Below, piece after piece: positions 44,623 to 54,293 of a stretch of 64,000 bases of DNA. The stretch spans positions 15,317 through 79,316 of the forward strand of contig JAGRDO010000014.1 in NCBI GenBank assembly GCA_020447005.1, in the 5' to 3' direction. The notes beneath the pieces are model-generated. The model did not search any database. It saw only the letters and a program-made list of their open reading frames with translations, and was not told where the DNA came from. Each line of letters begins with the position of its first letter. Positions within the stretch are counted from its first letter, which is position 1. Made by a program: the position numbers and the translations under genes. Source of the stretch: Paracoccaceae bacterium (GTDB lineage: Bacteria > Pseudomonadota > Alphaproteobacteria > Rhodobacterales > Rhodobacteraceae).

Positions 44623-45276
44623 ATGAAATTCTTCGTCGATACCGCCGACACCGCCGCGATCAAGGAATTGAACGACCTTGGCATGGTGGACGGCGTCACG
44701 ACCAACCCTTCGCTGATCCTGAAATCGGGCCGGGACATCGTCGAAGTGACCAAGGAGATCTGTGACATGGTCTCGGGTCCCGTTTCCGCTGAAGTCGTGG
44801 CCACCGAGGCCAAGGCGATGATTGCCGAAGGCCTGAAGCTTGCCAAGATCGCTCCGAACATCGCGATCAAGGTGCCGTTGACCTGGGATGGACTTGCCGC
44901 CTGCAAGGCTTTCGCATCCGAAGGCCACATGGTCAATGTCACTCTTTGCTTTTCGGCCGCGCAGGCCATTCTTGCCGCCAAGGCCGGCGCCGCGTTCATT
45001 TCGCCCTTCATCGGCCGGCTGGACGACAACAATATCGACGGGGTCGAGCTGATCCACGAAATCCGTACGATCTATGACAATTACAACTTCTCGACCGAGG
45101 TGCTCGCCGCCTCGATCCGTTCGGTCAATCACATCACCGAATGCGCCAAGATCGGCGCGGATGTCGTCACCGCGCCGCCAAATGTGATCAAGGCCATGGC
45201 GAACCACGTGCTGACCGACAAGGGGCTTGACCAGTTCCTGAAGGACTGGGCCAAGACCGGCCAGAAAATCCTCTGA
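44623..45276 (+). CDS. transaldolase / fructose-6-phosphate aldolase family enzyme
   Basis: A 217-residue short (type 3B) transaldolase with an [16 protein letters not shown] start, [13 protein letters not shown] substrate motif and Schiff-base lysine K83 in [11 protein letters not shown]. It catalyses reversible transfer or cleavage of dihydroxyacetone units in the non-oxidative pentose phosphate pathway. Whether it acts as transaldolase or FSA cannot be decided by eye. GAGGGAGTGCTGCC precedes the ATG. A hairpin follows the stop. Confidence 0.92.
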   Translation: MKFFVDTADTAAIKELNDLGMVDGVTTNPSLILKSGRDIVEVTKEICDMVSGPVSAEVVATEAKAMIAEGLKLAKIAPNIAIKVPLTWDGLAACKAFASEGHMVNVTLCFSAAQAILAAKAGAAFISPFIGRLDDNNIDGVELIHEIRTIYDNYNFSTEVLAASIRSVNHITECAKIGADVVTAPPNVIKAMANHVLTDKGLDQFLKDWAKTGQKIL

Positions 45277-45299
45277 TCCGGACCGAGCACCGCGATCCG

Positions 45300-45328
45300 C
45301 CGGGCGGCCTTCGTGCAACGCCGCCCGG
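45300..45328 (+). other. hairpin downstream of the transaldolase gene
   Basis: CCGGGCGGC/GCCGCCCGG, a 9-bp perfect stem with an 11-nt loop, 23 bp after the stop. It lacks a U-tract, so it is at best a weak or factor-dependent terminator. Confidence 0.45.
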
Positions 45329-45422
45329 CCGGTCGGACCCGGGCGGAAAAAAAGAAAAGCAATCGTACAGGGGGCCTGATAAGGTCAGGCAAACACTGAC
45401 ACAAACGATACCGGGGGCAGGC

Positions 45423-46130
45423 ATGGCGGAAACGGCGAATATCGCGGCCGAGCTGAGAGACAAGTTGATCGCGGAGCCGGAAGTGATTCTGGAAGACCGG
45501 GATCTCATGAAGGCGCTGATCGTCGCCAATGAGCGGGCGATGGGCGCCAATATCGTCGATCTGCGCGGCATCGCGATGGAGCGCCTTGAGGCGCGGCTGG
45601 ACCGTCTGGAGGATACGCACCGATCCGTGATTGCGGCGGCCTATGAAAACCTTGCCGGGACAAACCAGATTCACCGCGCGATCCTGCGCATGCTGGACCC
45701 GATCGGGTTCGAGGAGTTTCTGAAGGACCTGGGCGGTGAGGTCGCGCAGATCCTGCGGGTGGACTGTGTCCGCCTTGTTCTTGAAACGCGGCAGACCGAT
45801 CGCGATCCGGTGCTTCAGCGTCTTGGCGATGTGCTTTGCGTGGCTGAACCGGGATTTGTCGAATCCTATCTGGCCGGTGGCCGGTCCGCCCCGGTGCGTC
45901 CCGTCGTTCTGCGCCAGACGCTGCCGGAAAGCGAAACCGTCTATGGCCGTTCGGGCGACTGGATCCGGTCGGAAGCCGCCCTGCGCCTTGACCTTGGCGC
46001 GGGAAAGCTGCCGGGCATGCTGGTGCTCGGGGCCGAGGACCCGCATCAGTTCCGGGCCAATCAGGGCACCGATCTTCTTGGGTTCTTCGCGGGCGTCTTC
46101 GAACGCGCGATGCGGCGCTGGCTGGCCTGA
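45423..46130 (+). CDS. DUF484 family protein
   Basis: A 235-residue protein of the GAF-like DUF484 family. The segments LIAEPEVILEDRDLMKALIV and NLAGTNQIHRAILRMLDP are typical, with a GAF-type fold filling the C-terminal two thirds. The function is unknown, but DUF484 genes sit immediately before xerC in many proteobacteria, as here (9 bp), suggesting a link with chromosome or cell-cycle events. Confidence 0.9.
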   Translation: MAETANIAAELRDKLIAEPEVILEDRDLMKALIVANERAMGANIVDLRGIAMERLEARLDRLEDTHRSVIAAAYENLAGTNQIHRAILRMLDPIGFEEFLKDLGGEVAQILRVDCVRLVLETRQTDRDPVLQRLGDVLCVAEPGFVESYLAGGRSAPVRPVVLRQTLPESETVYGRSGDWIRSEAALRLDLGAGKLPGMLVLGAEDPHQFRANQGTDLLGFFAGVFERAMRRWLA

Positions 46131-46139
46131 GGTGGGGCG

Positions 46140-47069
46140 ATGAGCCTTGCCCTTACACCTGCGTTGCGTGACGCACTGGAAGGCTGGCTTGATCATCTTG
46201 GCGCGCTTGATGGGGCTGCGGACAACACGCTGAAGGCCTACCGGTCCGATGTGGCCGCGTTTCTGGCGTTTCAGGCCGGGCATCAGGGGGGGGCGCTGGG
46301 GCCGGCAGGCGTGGCGGCGCTGAAACAGGGCGATCTGCGGGCGTGGATGGCGCATGAGCGCGGGCGGGGCACATCGGCGCGGTCGCTGGCGCGATCGCTG
46401 TCCGCGGTCAAGGGATTTGCGCGCTGGTACGCTGACCGGCAGGGGTTCGATCCGACGGCGATCCTTGCCGCGCGCAGCCCCAAATATCAGCGCAAGCTGC
46501 CGCGCCCCCTGAGCGAGGACGCCGCGCGCGAGGTGATCGGGCTGATCGGCAGCCAGCCGCGCCAGGACTGGATCGCGGCACGCGATGCGGCTGTCGTCAC
46601 CCTTCTATACGGTTGCGGGTTGCGGATTTCCGAGGCGCTGGCCCTGAAAGGGTCGGATGCCGAACTGCCCGAAACGCTGCGCATTCTGGGCAAGGGCGGC
46701 AAGGAACGCATCGTCCCGGTTATCCCCGCCGCCCGCCGCGCGGTTTCAGCCTATGTCCGGCTTTGTCCGGCCGATATCGCCGCCGAACCGCAGAAGGCGC
46801 TGTTCCGGGGCGCGCGCGGCGGTCCGCTCAATCCCCGGCTTGTCGCGCTTGCGATGGAGCAGGCCCGTGCCGGGCTGGGCCTGCCGGCCACCGCGACGCC
46901 CCATGCGATGCGCCACAGCTTCGCGACCCACCTTCTGTCCGCCGGGGGGGACCTGCGGGCGATTCAGGAATTGCTGGGCCACGCATCGCTTTCGACGACG
47001 CAGGCCTATACGGCCGTCGATACGACCCGGCTGATGGAGATTTACGATCGGGCGCATCCGCGCGCGTGA
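46140..47069 (+). CDS. xerC: tyrosine recombinase XerC
   Basis: A 309-residue site-specific recombinase that, with XerD, resolves chromosome dimers at dif. The N-terminal SAM-like core-binding domain covers about 10-105; the catalytic domain has R162, K186, H255, R258, H281 and nucleophile Y290. All active-site residues are present. Association with DUF484 and the lack of any mobile-element genes show it is the chromosomal Xer protein and not a phage integrase. Confidence 0.93.
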   Translation: MSLALTPALRDALEGWLDHLGALDGAADNTLKAYRSDVAAFLAFQAGHQGGALGPAGVAALKQGDLRAWMAHERGRGTSARSLARSLSAVKGFARWYADRQGFDPTAILAARSPKYQRKLPRPLSEDAAREVIGLIGSQPRQDWIAARDAAVVTLLYGCGLRISEALALKGSDAELPETLRILGKGGKERIVPVIPAARRAVSAYVRLCPADIAAEPQKALFRGARGGPLNPRLVALAMEQARAGLGLPATATPHAMRHSFATHLLSAGGDLRAIQELLGHASLSTTQAYTAVDTTRLMEIYDRAHPRA

Positions 47070-47089
47070 CTGGGAAACGGGAACGAAGA

Positions 47090-47782
47090 ATGAGCCTCAG
47101 GATCAAGGCACTGCTGGTGCATCTTTTCACCGCCACCGGCGCGGTACTGTCGATGCTGGCGATGCTGGCGGCGGTCGAGGAGAAATGGAGCCTCATGTTC
47201 CTGTGGCTGGTCGTCGCCCTGATCGTCGATGGCATCGACGGGCCTCTGGCGCGGCATTACCATGTCAAGGCCAACTGGCCGACCTATGACGGTGTGCTGC
47301 TGGACCTTATCATCGACTATCTGACTTACGTCTTCATACCGGCCTTCGCGCTTTTCCAGTCCGGGCTTTTGCCGGGATGGACCGGCTGGCTGGCGATCAT
47401 CGTCATCACCTATGCCAGCGTCATCTACTTCGTCGATACGCGCATGAAGACCCGCGACAATTCCTTTGCCGGTTTTCCGGCGTGCTGGAACATGGTGGTT
47501 CTGGTGCTCTTCGCGCTGGAGCCGAACTTTTATCTGATGCTGGGGGTCATCGTCGTTCTGGCCGCGACGATGTTCACGAACCTGAAATTCGTCCACCCGG
47601 TCAGGACAGAGCGCTGGCGCTGGATCACATTGCCCGTGGCGCTGGCCTGGGTTGCCTTTGCGGCCCGCGCGGCCTGGGTCGATTTCGCGGCGGGAAACAT
47701 TGCCCATTGGGGGCTTGCCGTTACCTCGGTCTATCTGCTGGTCGCCGGAATGATCCAGCAAGCGACCGAACCACGCGGCTGA
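47090..47782 (+). CDS. pcs: phosphatidylcholine synthase
   Basis: A 230-residue inner-membrane CDP-alcohol phosphatidyltransferase that condenses CDP-diacylglycerol with choline. The CDP-OH-P motif is present in the DG-x2-AR-x12-DG-x3-D-x3-D form seen in Pcs (VDGIDGPLARHYHV then DGVLLDLIIDY). About seven TM helices are visible. Phosphatidylcholine synthesis via Pcs is typical of alphaproteobacteria. The ATG at 47090 follows a GGAACGAAG ribosome-binding site; it ends 6 bp from the TetR gene, convergent. Confidence 0.92.
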   Translation: MSLRIKALLVHLFTATGAVLSMLAMLAAVEEKWSLMFLWLVVALIVDGIDGPLARHYHVKANWPTYDGVLLDLIIDYLTYVFIPAFALFQSGLLPGWTGWLAIIVITYASVIYFVDTRMKTRDNSFAGFPACWNMVVLVLFALEPNFYLMLGVIVVLAATMFTNLKFVHPVRTERWRWITLPVALAWVAFAARAAWVDFAAGNIAHWGLAVTSVYLLVAGMIQQATEPRG

Positions 47783-47788
47783 CCGTCC

Positions 47789-48442
47789 TTACCCTGCCGC
47801 GCCCGGCTTTTCCCGCCACCGCCGCTGGCGTGCCAAAAAGGCCGCGTATTCGGCCGCGCTGGGCCGCCGGCCGGCGAATGTCTCGACATAGGTCGGCGCG
47901 TGCTTCAGGCGCTTTTCCAGCGGCTCCGAGGGTTCGACCTCAAAATACCCGACCTGGGTCAGATAGAGCGTGCTGGCGCGGATGTCCGCTTCCTGCCGGT
48001 CAAATCCATGGCGTTCGAACATCTCGCGGATTGCGTCCAGACGGTCACGGTCGGCCTCGACGATCCGCGCCCGGACCCGCGGATCCGAGCGGCCCCAGCC
48101 GCGCATCGCGTAATCGAAGCGGGGGTCGAAAAGGTCGGGCGACATCCAGCAATCGAAGATGTTGAGAACCGCCGCCGAAATCGATTCGGCCGGAAGTTCG
48201 GTCTGCCGGATCAGGTTGCCGGTGTTCTTGGTCTGCCACAATGCGATCAGAGCGTCGAGCAATGCGTCGCGATCCTCGAAATGCCAGTAAAAGCTGGTTC
48301 GCGACAGGCGCAGCTTTCGGGCCAGCGGCTGAATCTTCACCGCCTCCACGCCGCCTTGCAGGAATACCTCATAGGCACCGGCTATCCAGCCGGATCTGGT
48401 CCCCCGCCAACCGCGGTCAAGTTGCGCATCCCCGTCTGTCAT
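47789..48442 (-). CDS. TetR family transcriptional regulator
   Basis: A 217-residue repressor-type protein. The N-terminal helix-turn-helix spans about residues 16-60 (AYEVFLQGGVEAVKIQPLAR, then LRLSRTSFYWHFEDRDALL). The C-terminal ligand domain is unassigned. It diverges from the flavin oxidoreductase gene, 130 bp away, the usual layout for a local regulator, and so probably controls the catabolic unit 48573-59941. Confidence 0.9.
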   Translation of the reverse strand: MTDGDAQLDRGWRGTRSGWIAGAYEVFLQGGVEAVKIQPLARKLRLSRTSFYWHFEDRDALLDALIALWQTKNTGNLIRQTELPAESISAAVLNIFDCWMSPDLFDPRFDYAMRGWGRSDPRVRARIVEADRDRLDAIREMFERHGFDRQEADIRASTLYLTQVGYFEVEPSEPLEKRLKHAPTYVETFAGRRPSAAEYAAFLARQRRWREKPGAAG

Positions 48443-48572
48443 TGGGCCTAGTAAGCAATTTCGGTTCAGGTTGTCCCCAAAAAATCGACATTCATGTCGG
48501 TTTTTGGCGTCAAGGCCCGGATCGCGGCAATAGACTGGTCGCAGAATCAGACCAATTCAAAGCGAGGGCACC

Positions 48573-50615
48573 GTGGCTTCTTCCGACCCGCTTCTTCAGC
48601 CTTACACGTTGAAGCACCTGACGCTGAAAAACCGGATCATGACGACCAGCCATGAACCGGCCTATCCCGAGGACGGGCTGCCCAAGGACCGCTACCGCGC
48701 CTATCATGTCGAACGCGCCAAGGCGGGTGTCGCGATGACGATGACGGCTGGCTCCGCCTCGGTCAGCCGCGACAGCCCGCCCGTCTTCAACAATGTCCTT
48801 GTCTGGAAGGACGAGGTTGTCGGCTGGATGAAGAAGCTGGCCGACGAATGCCATGACCACGGCTGCGCCGTGATGATCCAGCTGACCCATCTGGGCCGCA
48901 GGACCGGCTGGGACAAGGGCGCATGGCTGCCATCCGTCAGTTCAACGCGGGACCGCGAGCCTGCCCACCGCCGGTTCCCGAAACTGGCCGAAGACTGGGA
49001 CATGCCCCGCATCATCGGCGATTTCGCCGATGCCGCCGAAAGGATGAAGCTGGCCGGGCTCGACGGGGTCGAGATCATGACGCATGGCCATCTTCTCGAT
49101 CAGTTCATCTCGCCCCTGACCAACGATCTTGACGGACCCTACGGCAAGGAAAGCCTTGCGACACGGATGCGCCTGACGCTTGAAATCATCGATGCGGTCC
49201 GCCGCCGGGTGGGCGACGATTTCATCGTCGGCACCCGCTTTGCGCCCGACGAGGCGGAAGAGGGCGGCATCACCGAGGAAATGGGGGTCGAGATGGCCCA
49301 TATGTTCAAGGCCACGGGGCAGGTCGATTACCTGAACATCAATCGTGGCCGTATCCATACCGATCCGGCGATGACCGACATGATCCCGATACAGGGAATG
49401 CGTTCGGCGCCGCATCTGGACCTTGCCGGCCGCATCCGGGCCGAAGTGGGCATGCCCACCTTCCATGCCGCGCGCATCGCCGATGTGGCGACCGCGCGCC
49501 ATGCGGTCGTGACCGGGCAGCTGGACATGGTCGGCATGACCCGGGCGCATATGGCCGATCCCTATATCGTCCAGAAGATCCGCGAAGGCCGCGAACACGA
49601 CATCCGCCCCTGTGTCGGCGCGACCTATTGCCTTGACCGCATCTATGGCGCGGGTGAGGCGCTTTGCATTCACAACCCGGCCACCGGGCGCGAATTGACG
49701 ATGCCGAACATCATTGTCCGGGCGCCACGGGCCAGGCGGGTGGTGATCGTCGGGGCGGGGCCGGGCGGGCTTGAGGCGGCGCGCGTCGCGGCCGAACGTG
49801 GCCACAGTGTCGTGGTCTTCGAAGCCGCCGATCAACCGGGCGGGCAGGTGCGCCTGACGGCGCAGACCCGGCGCAGGTCAGAGATGATCGGGATCATCGA
49901 CTGGCGCATGGCACAATGCGCCGCCCGTGATGTCGAGTTCCGCTTCAACACCTGGGCCGAGGCCGAAGACGTCATGGCGCTTGACCCAGATGTCGTGATC
50001 GTCGCGACCGGCGGCTTGCCGCACAAGGACATTCTGGCGACGGGCAACGATCTGACGGTGACGTCATGGGATATCCTGTCGGGCGATGTGAAACCCGGCC
50101 GTGACGTGCTGATCTATGACGAGGCGGGCGATCATGCGGCCTTGCAGGCGGCCGATATCCTTGCCGCCAGCGGCGCCAAGGTCGAGATCATGACCCGTGA
50201 CCGCAGCTTTGCCCCCGATGTCATGGCAATGAACCTTGTGCCCTACATGCGCAGCCTGCAGGAAAAGGATGTGACCTTCACGGTGACGTGGCTTCTGAAG
50301 GGGGTGGCAAGGGCCGGCAACCGTCTTATGGCCACGCTCGGCACGGATTATTCAAGGTTCACGCGGCAGAAGGACTATGACCAGATCGTCGTCAACTATG
50401 GCACCTTGCCGAATGCCGACATCTACTTTGACCTGAAGGAGCATTCGCGCAACCGGGGCGAAGTGGATCAGGCCGCGCTGATCGAGGGCAGGCCACAGAC
50501 GATCGCGACCAACCCCGGCGGAACCTTCCAGCTTTTCCGCATCGGCGATGCGGTAAGCGCGCGGAACACGCATGCGGCGATCTATGACGGGCTGCGCTAT
50601 TTGAAAGATATCTGA
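48573..50615 (+). CDS. TMADH/DgcA-type NAD(P)H:flavin oxidoreductase (probable N-demethylase)
   Basis: A 680-residue flavoprotein. Residues about 5-340 form an Old Yellow Enzyme TIM barrel with FMN; C347, C353 and C365 fall in the iron-sulfur region, and residues about 388-670 form an FAD/NAD-binding domain starting VVIVGAGPGGLEAARVA. The layout matches trimethylamine dehydrogenase relatives such as dimethylglycine demethylase DgcA and the N-methylproline demethylase StcD, so I infer oxidative N-demethylation. In TMADH a fourth cysteine would sit at residue 350; here it is Ala. GTG start after GCGAGGG. It begins the catabolic unit. Confidence 0.85.
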   Translation: MASSDPLLQPYTLKHLTLKNRIMTTSHEPAYPEDGLPKDRYRAYHVERAKAGVAMTMTAGSASVSRDSPPVFNNVLVWKDEVVGWMKKLADECHDHGCAVMIQLTHLGRRTGWDKGAWLPSVSSTRDREPAHRRFPKLAEDWDMPRIIGDFADAAERMKLAGLDGVEIMTHGHLLDQFISPLTNDLDGPYGKESLATRMRLTLEIIDAVRRRVGDDFIVGTRFAPDEAEEGGITEEMGVEMAHMFKATGQVDYLNINRGRIHTDPAMTDMIPIQGMRSAPHLDLAGRIRAEVGMPTFHAARIADVATARHAVVTGQLDMVGMTRAHMADPYIVQKIREGREHDIRPCVGATYCLDRIYGAGEALCIHNPATGRELTMPNIIVRAPRARRVVIVGAGPGGLEAARVAAERGHSVVVFEAADQPGGQVRLTAQTRRRSEMIGIIDWRMAQCAARDVEFRFNTWAEAEDVMALDPDVVIVATGGLPHKDILATGNDLTVTSWDILSGDVKPGRDVLIYDEAGDHAALQAADILAASGAKVEIMTRDRSFAPDVMAMNLVPYMRSLQEKDVTFTVTWLLKGVARAGNRLMATLGTDYSRFTRQKDYDQIVVNYGTLPNADIYFDLKEHSRNRGEVDQAALIEGRPQTIATNPGGTFQLFRIGDAVSARNTHAAIYDGLRYLKDI

Positions 50616-50716
50616 GTCCGGTCCTTTTCCTTTTCATCGGGATGGGTAGACTGTCGGTTCGAATCCGGCGTCGAGACCGGAGAGGACACGACTGTCACTG
50701 CAGAGAGGAAACCTTC

Positions 50717-51580
50717 ATGCGATACCTTGCGGCGAAGACGGCCGGAGAGGCGGCAGCGGCACTGGCGGCGGAACCCGGTCTGACCCGGATCCTCGCCGGC
50801 GGCACGGACGTTCTGGTGCAATTGAAGTCGGGGCTCGTCGAGCCTGCGCTGATCGTCGATATCAAGCAGATCCCGGGGATCGCCGAGATCGTGGCCGAGG
50901 ATGGCGGATACCGGATCGGTGCGGCCGTGCCCAATGCCGTTCTTGGCGAACATGCCGGGGTCGTGGCGATGTGGCCGGGTGTTGTCGAAGGCGCGAACCT
51001 GATCGGTTCGACCCAGGTGCAGGGGCGCTGCACCATGGTCGGCAACCTCTGCAACGGCTCGCCCGCGGGCGACGCGGTGCCGGGTCTGATCGCGGCGAAT
51101 GCCGTGGCCCGCATCGTCGGCCCGAACGGGCAGCGCGACCTGCCGGTCGCCGATATACCCACAGGTCCGGGCAAGACCAGCCTTGCCAAGGGCGAGGTCA
51201 TCACCTCGGTCTTCCTGCCCGCGCGGCCGGCACGTGCGTCGGACGCCTATCTGCGGTTCATCCCGCGCACCGAAATGGACATTGCCGTGGCCTCTGCCGC
51301 GGTGTCGCTGGAACTGAATGCCGATGATACGGTCAAGGCGGCGCGCGTCGTGCTGGGGGCCGTGGCGCCGACGGTGATCGTGGCCGAAGAAGCCGGTCGC
51401 ATCTGTGTCGGATCGAAGCTGGATGAGGCGACGCTGGCCCGCATGGCCGCGGCCTGCGAGGCCGTCGCAAAACCCATCGATGACAAGCGCGGAACCGTGG
51501 CGTTCCGGACCAAGACGGCGGGAACGCTTGCCAAGCGCGCCGCCCTGACAGCCTATACCCGCGCCGGAGGTACGAAATGA
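50717..51580 (+). CDS. molybdenum hydroxylase FAD-binding (medium) subunit
   Basis: A 287-residue CoxM/XdhB-like subunit. The FAD-binding motifs RILAGGTDVLVQLKSG and GSTQVQGRCTMVGNLCNGSPAGD are present, followed by a CO-dehydrogenase flavoprotein C-terminal domain. It transfers electrons from the iron-sulfur subunit to the final acceptor. The ATG at 50717 follows AGAGAGGAAA; it overlaps the 2Fe-2S subunit gene by 4 bp. Confidence 0.92.
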   Translation: MRYLAAKTAGEAAAALAAEPGLTRILAGGTDVLVQLKSGLVEPALIVDIKQIPGIAEIVAEDGGYRIGAAVPNAVLGEHAGVVAMWPGVVEGANLIGSTQVQGRCTMVGNLCNGSPAGDAVPGLIAANAVARIVGPNGQRDLPVADIPTGPGKTSLAKGEVITSVFLPARPARASDAYLRFIPRTEMDIAVASAAVSLELNADDTVKAARVVLGAVAPTVIVAEEAGRICVGSKLDEATLARMAAACEAVAKPIDDKRGTVAFRTKTAGTLAKRAALTAYTRAGGTK

Positions 51581-52053
51581 AATCCATTCCCGTTTCCACG
51601 ACGATCAACGGCGACCCGTATGAATTCCTCTGCGCGCCGGATGAAACCCTGCTTGACGTGCTCAGGAACCGGCTGGGCCTGACCGGCGCCAAGGAAGGCT
51701 GCGGCACCGGCGATTGCGGCGCCTGTTCGGTCACGCTGAACGGCCGGCTTGTCTGTTCCTGCCTTGTCCTCGGGGCCGAGGCGGGCGGGGCCGAGATCAC
51801 GACGATCGAGGGCATGGCGGATGGCGATGAACTGCATCCCCTGCAGCGCCATTTCATCGATGGCGCGGCGCTGCAATGCGGGGTCTGCACTCCGGGCATT
51901 CTTGTCGCGGCCAAGGCGCTTTTGGACAAGAACCCCGATCCGACCGATGAAGAGCTGCGCTATTGGCTGGCAGGCAACCTCTGCCGCTGCACCGGATATG
52001 ACAAGATCATTCGCGCCGTTCAGGCGGCGGCGGCCGAGATGAGGGGGGCCTGA
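51577..52053 (+). CDS. molybdenum hydroxylase 2Fe-2S (small) subunit
   Basis: A 158-residue subunit with two 2Fe-2S clusters. Plant-type ferredoxin cysteines are C42, C47, C50 and C62; the helical-domain cluster uses C101, C104, C136 and C138. It relays electrons from the molybdenum centre to FAD. The stop is 1 bp before the large-subunit start. Confidence 0.95.
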   Translation: MKSIPVSTTINGDPYEFLCAPDETLLDVLRNRLGLTGAKEGCGTGDCGACSVTLNGRLVCSCLVLGAEAGGAEITTIEGMADGDELHPLQRHFIDGAALQCGVCTPGILVAAKALLDKNPDPTDEELRYWLAGNLCRCTGYDKIIRAVQAAAAEMRGA

Positions 52054-52054
52054 C

Positions 52055-54292
52055 ATGGCGTTCGACGAATATCAGAAGCGCGAGTTCAAGCAGGTCGGCA
52101 AGCGGGTGCGCCGCCCCGACGGGGTGGACAAGGTCACCGGCCGCGCGATGTATGGCGCCGATGCGACCGCGCCGGGCATGCTTTGGGCGCGCATCCTGCG
52201 CTCGCCCCACGCCCATGCCCGCATCCGCTCGATCGACACTTCGGCGGCCATGGCGCTGAAAGGCGTGCGCGCCGTCCTGACCGGGGCCGATCTGCCCGAT
52301 CAGGAGGACGTGTTCATCCGCGACGTGCAGAACAACTGCATGGCCAAGGACAAGGTGCTTTACGATGGCCATGCGGTGGCCGCCGTCGCCGCTGTCGATA
52401 TCGCCACGGCGAAAGCCGCGCTGAAGCTGATCAAGGTGGATTACGAAATCCTGCCCCATGTCACCGATGTGGACAAGGCGATGGCGCCCGGTGCGCCCGT
52501 GGTGCTTGATGGCCGCTCGCTGGAAAGCGTGCCTGCCGGGATGTCGGCCAACGTGACCGAGCATGCCGAGTTCGGCCATGGCGATCTTGGCGCGGGCTTT
52601 GCCAAGGCCGACATGGTTCTGGAGCGCAGCTACAAGACGCCGACCGCGCATCAGGGCTATATCGAACCCCATGCCGCGCTCGCCTCGGTCACTTCCGATG
52701 GCAAGGCCGAGCTTTGGTGCTGCACGCAGGGCCAGTTCTACGTCCGCACGCTTTGCGCGGCGATCATGGGAATGGAGGCAAGCCAGCTTCGCGTCACCGC
52801 ATCAGAGATCGGCGGCGGCTTTGGTGGCAAGACCACCGTCTTCATCGAGCCTGTGGCGCTGGCGCTGGCGCGCAAGGCGGGCCGCCCGGTCAAGCTGGTG
52901 ATGAACCGTGACGAGGTGTTCCGCGCCACCGGGCCGACGGTGCATTCCTCCATGGATGTCAAGATCGGCATGACCAAGGACGGCCGCATCACTGCGGCCG
53001 AAGCGAAGCTGCGCTATTCCGGCGGCGCTTTCCCTTCGGGCACCCATAGTTTCGGCGCGCAGGCGGCCTTTGCCGCCTATGACCTTGCCGCGGTGCGCAG
53101 CTACAGCTGGAACGTGCTGACCAACCGGCCGAAAGAAGCGGCCTACCGGGCGCCCGGCGCTCCGCAGGCGATCTATGCGGTCGAGGCGACGATCGACGAG
53201 CTGTGCCAGCACTTCGGGCTCGACCCGCTTGATGTCCGCCTGAAGAACGCCGCGCGCAAGGGTACGAAATCTTCCTACGGGCCGACCTTCCCCGATATCG
53301 GGCTGGTCGCCACGCTGGAAGCGGCAAAGGCGCATCCGCATTATTCGGCGCCGCTGGAACCCGGACAGGGGCGCGGCATCTCTTGCGGCTTCTGGTTCAA
53401 CTTTGGCGGCAATTCCTGCGTCTCGCTGAATATCAACACCGACGGAACGGTGGGCGTGACCGAGGGCAACCCCGATATCGGCGGATCGCGCGCCTCGATC
53501 AGCCTGATGGCGGCCGAGGAACTGGGGATCGACTATGACAGGGTGCGCACCATCGTCGCCGACACCTCTTCGCTGGGCTACAACGACGTGACCGACGGCA
53601 GCCGCGTGACCTTCGCGGTGGGCCTTGCCACGATCAAGGCCGCGCGCGATGCGGTGCGCGTGATGTGCGAACGCGCCGCGAAGATCTGGGGGATCGACGC
53701 CGATGCGGTCGAGTGGAAGGACGGCGCCGCCGTTCCCGCCGGGCCGAATGCCGGAAAGTTCCCGCCGATGACGCTGGCCGAGATCGCCGCCGTGTCGTTC
53801 GAGACCGGCGGGCCCATCGCCGGCCATCACGAGGTGAACGTGGATGGCGCGGGCGTTTCGTTCGGCGTTCACATCGTCGATATCGAGGTCGACAAGGAAA
53901 CCGGGGCGACCAAGGTCCTGCGCTATACCGTCTTTCAGGATGCCGGCAAGGCGGTGCACCCGTCCTATGTCGAGGGCCAGATGCAGGGCGGCGCGGTGCA
54001 AGGCATCGGCTGGGCGCTGAACGAGGAATACATCTATGGCGAGGATGGCCGGCTGCAGAACCCGACCTTCCTTGATTACCGGGTTCCCGTTGCCTCGGAT
54101 CTGCCGATGATCGACACGGTCATTCTGGAAATTCCGAACCCGGGCCATCCCTATGGCGTTCGCGGCGTCGGCGAGACCGGCATCGTGCCGCCCCTGGCCG
54201 CGATCACCAATGCGGTCTGCCGTTCCGCCGGGGTCCGGATGCACGAATTGCCGATGTCGCCGCCGCGCGTATTGAAGGCCCTGTCGGCCTGA
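52055..54292 (+). CDS. molybdenum hydroxylase catalytic (large) subunit
   Basis: A 745-residue CoxL/XdhA-like subunit binding molybdopterin. Visible motifs: GGGFGGKT around residue 253, AYRAPGAPQAIYAVE around 365, QGGAVQGIGWALNEE, and the catalytic base E707 in GVRGVGETG. It lacks the AYXCSFR loop of aerobic CO dehydrogenase, so CO is not the substrate; the family commonly hydroxylates N-heterocycles or aldehydes using water. The N-terminal domain is the usual small-subunit hammerhead. Confidence 0.93.
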   Translation: MAFDEYQKREFKQVGKRVRRPDGVDKVTGRAMYGADATAPGMLWARILRSPHAHARIRSIDTSAAMALKGVRAVLTGADLPDQEDVFIRDVQNNCMAKDKVLYDGHAVAAVAAVDIATAKAALKLIKVDYEILPHVTDVDKAMAPGAPVVLDGRSLESVPAGMSANVTEHAEFGHGDLGAGFAKADMVLERSYKTPTAHQGYIEPHAALASVTSDGKAELWCCTQGQFYVRTLCAAIMGMEASQLRVTASEIGGGFGGKTTVFIEPVALALARKAGRPVKLVMNRDEVFRATGPTVHSSMDVKIGMTKDGRITAAEAKLRYSGGAFPSGTHSFGAQAAFAAYDLAAVRSYSWNVLTNRPKEAAYRAPGAPQAIYAVEATIDELCQHFGLDPLDVRLKNAARKGTKSSYGPTFPDIGLVATLEAAKAHPHYSAPLEPGQGRGISCGFWFNFGGNSCVSLNINTDGTVGVTEGNPDIGGSRASISLMAAEELGIDYDRVRTIVADTSSLGYNDVTDGSRVTFAVGLATIKAARDAVRVMCERAAKIWGIDADAVEWKDGAAVPAGPNAGKFPPMTLAEIAAVSFETGGPIAGHHEVNVDGAGVSFGVHIVDIEVDKETGATKVLRYTVFQDAGKAVHPSYVEGQMQGGAVQGIGWALNEEYIYGEDGRLQNPTFLDYRVPVASDLPMIDTVILEIPNPGHPYGVRGVGETGIVPPLAAITNAVCRSAGVRMHELPMSPPRVLKALSA

Positions 54293-54293
54293 G

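Noticed and set aside
46140..47069. Tyrosine recombinase as a sign of a mobile element
   Set aside because: It is the chromosomal XerC, preceded by DUF484 as usual, and there are no att-like repeats, tRNA or phage genes nearby.
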